10,567 nucleotides of DNA from CAZNQW01 sp964575225 (GTDB taxonomy: Bacteria > Chloroflexota > Anaerolineae > JAAYZQ01). The position numbers and the translations under genes were made by a program. The DNA lies in contig CAZNQW010000130.1 of the NCBI GenBank assembly GCA_964575225.1, positions 1-10,567 of the forward strand. Direction: 5' to 3'. The notes under the pieces are model-generated. The model did not search any database and had not been told where the DNA came from. It saw only the letters and a list, made by a program, of their open reading frames with translations. This document shows, in pieces, positions 6,825 through 10,567 of the stretch (positions are counted from its first letter, which is position 1; each line of letters starts with the position of its first letter).

Positions 6825-6853
6825 TTGCCTATTCGGTCTATCAGGGGTACAAT
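6825..6853 (+). promoter_or_regulatory. Candidate promoter of mazG
   Basis: TTGCCT (6825-6830, four of six consensus bases) and TACAAT (6848-6853, five of six) are 17 bases apart. The transcript would start near 6860, about 100 nt before the mazG ATG. The -35 box is mediocre, so this is a moderate call. Confidence 0.45.
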
Positions 6854-6957
6854 GCCCCACACTCTCACCGCAGTGGGGGGATACACCTGCTGCTGCACGG
6901 AATCCCGGCTACCGAACAACAGGTTTGGATTCGATCACAAGGAGCGCCAAGACGGTT

Positions 6958-8424
6958 ATGACCATTACACTTATCGGCCTGGGGCCGGGCGACCCGTCCC
7001 TTCTGACCCGGCAGGCGTGGGACCTGTTGGATCGAGCAGAAGAGGTCTATCTGCGGACGGCGCGCCATCCCACGGTGACCGATCTTCCGTCCCACCTCAC
7101 GCTTCACAGCTTTGACGATCTATACGAGACCCTGGACGACTTTGGCGCCGTCTATGATGCCATTGCGGAGCGGGTGGTCGAGTTGGGCAAGCGCCCCCAG
7201 GGCGTGCTGTACGCCGTGCCTGGACATCCCATGGTGGGCGAGGCTTCGGTGCAGCGGGTGCTGGTTTTAGCCCGGCAGGAGGGCGTGGACGTCCGCCTGA
7301 TTGAGGGCCTGAGCTTTGTCGAGCCAGTGTTAAGCCTGCTCGGCCTGGATGCCTTGAGTGGTTTGCAGTTGGTGGATGCCACCGACCTGGCGAGCTGTCA
7401 CCATCCCCCCCTCGATCCGGACCGACCGGCTGTGGTGGGCCAGGTATACGGTCCACGCTTGGCCAGTGAAATCAAGTTGACTTTGATGAACGCCTATCCG
7501 GATGACCACCCGGTCACCTTGGTGCAAGCGGCGGGTACCGGGCAGGGGCGGGTCGAGACGGTGCCGTTGTACGAACTCGACCGCGGTCATGGGGTTGACC
7601 ATCTGACGTCGTTGTACGTGCCGCCCCTGCCGCAGATCGGTGGGTTGGCTGCCTTCCAAGACACGGTGGCCCGGCTGAGGGCGCCCGGTGGCTGCCCCTG
7701 GGATCGAGAGCAAACACATCAGTCGCTGCGCAATAACCTGCTGGAAGAGACCTACGAAGTCCTGGTGGCCCTCGATGAAGAGGATGAGGACAAGCTGTGT
7801 GAAGAACTGGGCGATCTCTTGATGCAGATCGTCATGCACGTTCAGATCGCAACCGAGGGAGGGGCCTTTCGATTTGCAGACGTTGTGGGCCGGATCGATG
7901 CCAAGCTCAAGCGCCGCCATCCCCACGTCTTTGGTCAGGTGGAGGTGGAGGGCACAGCCGATGTGCTGCGCAATTGGGAAGCGATCAAGGCCGACGAGCG
8001 CCAGACCGCAGGCCATGGACAGGCATCCCGATTGGCCAGCGTGCCGGAAATCCTGCCCTCCCTGGCCCGAGCCCAGGCGTATAGCGAGCGCGCCGCCCGA
8101 CATGGCTTTGACTGGCCCGACATGGAGGGGGTTTTGGCCAAGTTGACAGAGGAGGTGGCCGAATTGGAGGCCGCCCAGGATGTGGACGAACGGGAGTGGG
8201 AGCTGGGCGATGTCCTCTTTACGATGGTCAACGTGGCGCGCTGGTTGGGCGTGGAGGCTGAGAGCGCCCTGCGGGGCGCCTGCCAGCGGTTTGCGCAGCG
8301 ATATGCCAGTATGGAGGAGCAGGCACGTCGGCAGGGGATCGATCTTGCCGCTCTGTCGCCGAAAGAGCAGGATGCGCTGTGGAACAGGGCCAAATCCCAG
8401 GACGACGCGCCCGACGGCAGGTAG
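6958..8424 (+). CDS. mazG: Tetrapyrrole-methylase-like/MazG fusion, nucleoside triphosphate pyrophosphohydrolase (YabN type)
   Basis: This 488-residue two-part protein has an N-terminal region (1 to about 225) with the SAM-methyltransferase fold of the tetrapyrrole methylase (CobA/precorrin) family: TLIGLGPGDPSLLT at the start, YAVPGHPMVGE at 85-95, and TLVQAAGTGQG at 187-197. The MazG part (about 232-480) has the signature CPWDREQTHQSLRNNLLEETYE at 246-267, then EELGD at 282-286, the conserved HPHVFG at 321-326 and NWE. A second MazG repeat has EEVAELE at 398-404 and ELGD at 415-418. Both EExxE plus ExxD metal sites are complete. MazG enzymes hydrolyse NTPs to NMP and pyrophosphate, cleaning non-canonical nucleotides or lowering ppGpp. 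The role of the methylase-like half is unknown in this fusion family, also seen in Bacillus YabN. ATG 6958 is chosen from MTITLIGLGPGDP; AAGGAG at 6939-6944 is 13 bases away, rather far. An in-frame TTG 6925 is less likely. Confidence 0.94.
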   Translation: MTITLIGLGPGDPSLLTRQAWDLLDRAEEVYLRTARHPTVTDLPSHLTLHSFDDLYETLDDFGAVYDAIAERVVELGKRPQGVLYAVPGHPMVGEASVQRVLVLARQEGVDVRLIEGLSFVEPVLSLLGLDALSGLQLVDATDLASCHHPPLDPDRPAVVGQVYGPRLASEIKLTLMNAYPDDHPVTLVQAAGTGQGRVETVPLYELDRGHGVDHLTSLYVPPLPQIGGLAAFQDTVARLRAPGGCPWDREQTHQSLRNNLLEETYEVLVALDEEDEDKLCEELGDLLMQIVMHVQIATEGGAFRFADVVGRIDAKLKRRHPHVFGQVEVEGTADVLRNWEAIKADERQTAGHGQASRLASVPEILPSLARAQAYSERAARHGFDWPDMEGVLAKLTEEVAELEAAQDVDEREWELGDVLFTMVNVARWLGVEAESALRGACQRFAQRYASMEEQARRQGIDLAALSPKEQDALWNRAKSQDDAPDGR

Positions 8425-8462
8425 TCGGGTGCAGTTTGCACGGTTGGTGGCTCCAGACGGTT

Positions 8463-8491
8463 TTGACAGTTGGCTCAAGATATAGTAGAAT
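8463..8491 (+). promoter_or_regulatory. Consensus promoter of the nusG-paralogue/polysaccharide operon
   Basis: A perfect TTGACA (8463-8468) and TAGAAT (8486-8491) are separated by 17 bases. It starts 38 bases after the mazG stop, so the downstream cluster has its own promoter. The predicted start near 8498 leaves a leader of about 143 nt before ATG 8641, unusually long for a simple gene. Confidence 0.8.
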
Positions 8492-8497
8492 TTCATT

Positions 8498-8640
8498 GTA
8501 TCGGCAACATCGGTGTGAAATAGACCCTCAACTGTGCTTTTGCTTCCGCGATTTACTTTACCGACTGGCATCGGTGTGTGGTTTCGTTGGCCTCTCAAGC
8601 CAACAGGCTTTTGCAAGGGACAAGAGATCGTTCGTTGGGC
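8498..8640 (+). promoter_or_regulatory. Structured 5' leader of the nusG paralogue
   Basis: The leader holds an exact 10-base direct repeat, CATCGGTGTG, at 8508-8517 and 8569-8578. ACCGA at 8560-8564 can pair with TCGGT in either copy: the near copy at 8571-8575, forming a hairpin with a 6-nt loop, or the distant copy at 8510-8514. Downstream, GTTGGC (8586-8591) and GCCAAC (8599-8604) form a perfect 6-bp hairpin with a 7-nt loop, followed by AGGCTTTT. This could be an attenuator, a pause or a recruitment site for the NusG paralogue itself. Known relatives act through an ops DNA hairpin (RfaH) or a leader RNA hairpin (LoaP). The pairing is seen; the role is inferred. Confidence 0.4.
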
Positions 8641-9129
8641 ATGGATCATTGGTACGCATTATACACGAAGCCAAAGAAGGAATATCAGGTCGATAGCTTC
8701 CTCAAAGGCGAAGGAATCGAGACCTATCTTCCTACCGTAGAGCGTCGAATCCGCCGCCGCGACCGCCCCAGCCACCAGGTGTTTTTCCCCTGCTATCTTT
8801 TTGCGCGCCTTGACCTGACCCGTATTCCACGATCGTCGATCGACTGGATGCCGGGAGTGCGGCGCATGGTCGGGTTTGGCGGCGAACCTGCCGTCGTTCC
8901 TGACGAAATGGTAGAGCTGGTCCGCGAGCGCCTGAGCGAGCATCAAGAGAACCCCTATGGCCATTTCCAGAAGGGAGATCGGGTGCGCATTGTCTCGGGC
9001 CCCCTTCGGGATCTGGAGGCAATGTTTGACTCGACCCTATCGCCCGCGGACCGCGTGTGCGTGTTGTTGGATGTTATGGGCCGCCTGACACCGGTCGCGA
9101 TCGACGGCCGGCAAATCGAGCGCTTGTAA
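8641..9129 (+). CDS. Specialised NusG paralogue (RfaH/UpxY/LoaP-like transcription antitermination factor)
   Basis: This 162-residue protein has the NusG N-terminal (NGN) domain at about 3-100, beginning HWYALYTKPKKEYQVDSFLKGEGIETYLP and containing VFFPCYLFARL (47-57), the RNA-polymerase-binding part. The C-terminal KOW domain (about 109-162) contains FQKGDRVRIVSGPL. Members of this paralogue group bind the elongating polymerase and suppress pausing and termination in long operons, mostly for capsule, O-antigen or other secreted polysaccharides. The next genes (sugar-nucleotide epimerase, membrane protein) fit that role, and core nusG would sit next to secE and ribosomal genes, not here. ATG 8641 is chosen because MDHWYALYTKPKKE is the family N-terminus. 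The open frame extends to GTG 8578, but that would add 21 residues without homology and overlap the leader hairpin. The Shine-Dalgarno is weak, hinting at translational control. Confidence 0.9.
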   Translation: MDHWYALYTKPKKEYQVDSFLKGEGIETYLPTVERRIRRRDRPSHQVFFPCYLFARLDLTRIPRSSIDWMPGVRRMVGFGGEPAVVPDEMVELVRERLSEHQENPYGHFQKGDRVRIVSGPLRDLEAMFDSTLSPADRVCVLLDVMGRLTPVAIDGRQIERL

Positions 9130-9167
9130 ATAAGGCGCCGACCGAGGCCCGACGTATCAGTCATCTG

Positions 9168-9219
9168 GATCGGACGGGGAAAACCTGCCCGATCGGCGGA
9201 GCATGCCTGGAGCATGCTC
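9168..9219. repeat. Two adjacent hairpins between the nusG paralogue and the epimerase gene
   Basis: Hairpin 1 has GATCGG (9168-9173) with CCGATC (9189-9194); an inner alternative pairs CGGG (9175-9178) with CCCG (9188-9191). Hairpin 2 is stronger: GAGCATGC (9199-9206) and GCATGCTC (9212-9219), 8 bp perfect with a 5-nt loop. In addition GGAGCATGC is directly repeated at 9198 and 9209. No T-tract follows, so these do not look like terminators. They fill most of the 116-base gap and could affect mRNA processing, translation of the next gene, or polymerase pausing. Confidence 0.55.
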
Positions 9220-9245
9220 GGAATTTCATGATTCAGGGGGACAGT

Positions 9246-10268
9246 TTGAAGGCTCTGATCACCGGCGGTGCTGGATTCATTGGCAGCAATCTGACCGACC
9301 GATTGGTGCGTGAGGGACAGGAGGTCGCCGTCTACGACAACCTGTCGCGCGCCGGATCGGTCAAGAATGTGGACTGGTTGAGGGCCGAACACGGCGATGC
9401 CTGGAGGTTGATCCAGGCGGACATCCGTGATTCCTCGGCGCTGAATCAGGCAGCCGCCGATGTGGACGTGATCTACCATCTGGCTTCGCAGGTGGCGGTC
9501 ACCACATCGGTGCAGGACCCGCGCCACGATTTCGAGGTCAATGCCCTGGGCACTTTTAACGTGCTGGAGGCGGCTCGCCTGTCGGGGCGACGCCCCATCG
9601 TCCTGTATGCGTCCACCAACAAGGTCTATGGCGGCATGGAGGAGGTGGTCGTCGTCGAGCGGGATCACGACTATGCCTACCGCGATTACCCTCAGGGCAT
9701 CGGCGAAGAGCACCCGCTGGACTTTCACTCGCCCTACGGTTGCTCCAAGGGGGCAGGCGATCAGTACGTGCGGGATTATGCCCGCATCTATGGGCTGCCG
9801 ACGGTCGTCTTTCGCCAGAGCTGTATCTATGGCACCCGGCAATTTGGCGTCGAGGATCAGGGCTGGGTGGCGTGGTTCACCATTGCGGCCATTACCGGCC
9901 GGCCGATCACCATCTATGGCGATGGCAAGCAGGTGCGCGACGTGCTGTGGGTCGACGACCTGATCGATCTGTATCTGCACGCCATTGAGAGGATCGACGT
10001 GGCGGTGGGTCAGGTCTACAACGTCGGCGGCGGTCCGGCCAACACCCTGTCGGTGTGGAGCGAATTGGGCCCCATGCTCCAGGCGCTCCTCGGACGCACA
10101 ATCTCGGTGGGCTATGATGACTGGCGCCCCGGCGACCAGCGCATCTTTGTGGCCAACATCGAAAAGGCCTGGCGAGAGCTGGGCTGGCAGCCCAAAGTAA
10201 GCAAGCAAGAGGGCGTCCGTCGCCTGGTGGACTGGGTCCTTACCAATCGAGCGTTGTTTGAGGCCTGA
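9246..10268 (+). CDS. NAD-dependent sugar epimerase, CDP-paratose/tyvelose 2-epimerase-like (extended SDR)
   Basis: This 340-residue protein is a full extended SDR. NAD(P) binding uses GGAGFIG at 7-13, with Asp31 ending the second strand (VYDNLSR), where acidic residues favour NAD. YHLASQ is at 77-82 and the catalytic Y-x-x-x-K is Tyr164/Lys168 in SPYGCSKGAGDQYVRDY. Features of the CDP-tyvelose epimerase branch are ASTNKVYG (122-129), FRQSCIYG, RQFGVEDQGWVAWF and ITIYGDGKQVRDVLWVDD. The predicted reaction is 2-epimerisation of a CDP-activated (dideoxy) hexose for a surface polysaccharide. UDP- or GDP-sugar substrates are not excluded. TTG 9246 is preferred because MKALITGGAGFIG is the normal family start and AGGGGGA (9235-9241) sits 4 bases upstream. 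ATG 9228 (six codons earlier) is the alternative and has a poor ribosome site. It probably belongs to the operon of the NusG paralogue. Confidence 0.9.
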   Translation: MKALITGGAGFIGSNLTDRLVREGQEVAVYDNLSRAGSVKNVDWLRAEHGDAWRLIQADIRDSSALNQAAADVDVIYHLASQVAVTTSVQDPRHDFEVNALGTFNVLEAARLSGRRPIVLYASTNKVYGGMEEVVVVERDHDYAYRDYPQGIGEEHPLDFHSPYGCSKGAGDQYVRDYARIYGLPTVVFRQSCIYGTRQFGVEDQGWVAWFTIAAITGRPITIYGDGKQVRDVLWVDDLIDLYLHAIERIDVAVGQVYNVGGGPANTLSVWSELGPMLQALLGRTISVGYDDWRPGDQRIFVANIEKAWRELGWQPKVSKQEGVRRLVDWVLTNRALFEA

Positions 10269-10325
10269 TCGGGCCGGAGCTTGCCACAGTTGACCCGACA
10301 TGATGACGGACAGGGCGCACGCGCG

Positions 10326-10567
10326 GTGAGGCACCCTCGCTCGAGGGGCGCGCCCCAGTGGCTGCCCTACGTCGACTTGGCTGGCGCAGCGGCTGCCGGG
10401 GCTATCTGGTACGCCTTTCCTGAGGCCGGTCCCTGGCCTTTGGTTCTGGTCTTGGCTCCCTGGGCGGTGCATGCTTTTTTCACCCGACGCCTGGTTCATC
10501 TCAGTGCCCTGGACCTTCCTCTGTGGCTGTTTGTGGCGACGGCCGCCTTGGCGGTCTGGGCGGCCTA
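10326..10567 (+). CDS. Hydrophobic membrane protein, N-terminal fragment, truncated by window end
   Basis: About 80 codons are open from GTG 10326 to the window edge without a stop. After a basic N-terminus (RHPRSRGAPQW) there are three hydrophobic stretches with polar breaks: VDLAGAAAAGAIWYAF, WPLVLVLAPWAVHAFF and LPLWLFVATAALAVWAA. The Arg pair (FFTRRLV) after the second stretch suits a cytoplasmic loop. A multi-span inner-membrane protein is clear; the family is not. Following a NusG paralogue and a sugar epimerase, an O-antigen ligase/polymerase (Wzy/WaaL-like) or similar polysaccharide membrane protein is the natural guess. The start is uncertain: TTG 10290 in the same frame has GGAG (10276-10279) ten bases upstream and is a fair alternative. 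Confidence 0.6.
   Translation, partial: MRHPRSRGAPQWLPYVDLAGAAAAGAIWYAFPEAGPWPLVLVLAPWAVHAFFTRRLVHLSALDLPLWLFVATAALAVWAA

Larger units (their letters stand above)
6602..6957. other. Divergent intergenic region between the glycosidase and mazG genes
   Basis: This gap of 356 bases holds the minus-strand promoter and leader of the glycosidase gene (6602-6716) and a plus-strand promoter candidate for mazG (6825-6853). Between them, 6717-6824, I see no gene, RNA gene or convincing operator. The part around 6690-6760 is clearly richer in A and T than the flanking genes, as expected for a promoter region. Just after the plus promoter, CCCCAC (6855-6860) and GTGGGG (6873-6878) could form a weak 6-bp stem at the 5' end of the mazG transcript. 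Confidence 0.5.

Noticed and set aside
8410..8429. CCCGAC/GTCGGG hairpin over the mazG stop codon, and GTGCA/TGCAC just after it, as a mazG terminator
   Set aside because: The stems are short, there is no T-tract, and the next promoter begins soon after. Not enough to call termination.
7330..8649. Minus-strand open frame of about 439 codons opposite mazG
   Set aside because: It is a shadow of the mazG frame, whose catalytic motifs are intact. The antisense translation is low-quality, with no domain and no ribosome site.
8955..10499. Long minus-strand open frame of about 514 codons opposite the NusG paralogue and epimerase
   Set aside because: It is a shadow of two plus-strand genes with clear family motifs. 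The translation has no recognisable domain and GC-rich antisense frames are often open.
1..10567. CRISPR array, tRNA/rRNA genes, insertion sequence or prophage genes
   Set aside because: I looked for regularly spaced repeats, tRNA cloverleaf signatures and transposase or phage motifs on both strands and found none.

Overview
This is a GC-rich bacterial chromosome segment, read end to end as densely packed genes. The gene order and protein style suggest a Chloroflexota (Anaerolineae-like) bacterium or similar environmental lineage: dnaK-dnaJ-prmA-rsmE, a small VapBC pair, a YabN-type MazG and a NusG paralogue heading a sugar cluster. This assignment is from memory of such genomes. No database search was possible, so the phylum is an inference.

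Region 1 (1-3535, + strand) is the end of a heat-shock operon. It holds the C-terminal third of DnaK (cut by the window edge), a complete type I DnaJ, PrmA (ribosomal protein L11 methyltransferase) and RsmE (16S rRNA m3U1498 methyltransferase). dnaJ and prmA overlap by one base and prmA and rsmE are 6 bases apart, so they are very probably co-transcribed. The only sizeable gap, between dnaK and dnaJ, is filled almost entirely by a 56-base inverted repeat.

Region 2 (3536-4540) is a 300-base non-coding stretch with a perfect 20-bp palindrome, then a complete toxin-antitoxin unit: sigma70-like promoter, AbrB-fold antitoxin, PIN-domain toxin (ATGA overlap) and a strong intrinsic terminator.

Region 3 (4541-6957) is a 686-residue minus-strand protein. 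It looks like a clan GH-A glycoside hydrolase followed by beta-rich accessory domains and a proline-rich linker, without a visible signal peptide. It has a textbook promoter and Shine-Dalgarno that fix its start at 6601. The intergenic region upstream is divergent and also carries a candidate promoter for the next gene.

Region 4 (6958-8424) is a two-part housekeeping enzyme: a tetrapyrrole-methylase-like N-terminus fused to a MazG nucleotide pyrophosphohydrolase with two MazG repeats.

Region 5 (8463-10567) looks like the start of a surface-polysaccharide operon. A consensus promoter drives a leader of about 140 nt with repeats and small hairpins. The leader is followed by a specialised NusG paralogue (RfaH/UpxY/LoaP type), two hairpins, a CDP-paratose/tyvelose 2-epimerase-like SDR enzyme, and the first part of a hydrophobic membrane protein running off the window. 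The likely logic is that the NusG paralogue modifies RNA polymerase so that it reads through the long polysaccharide operon. The structured leader and the intercistronic hairpins are the best candidates here for an undescribed regulatory arrangement.
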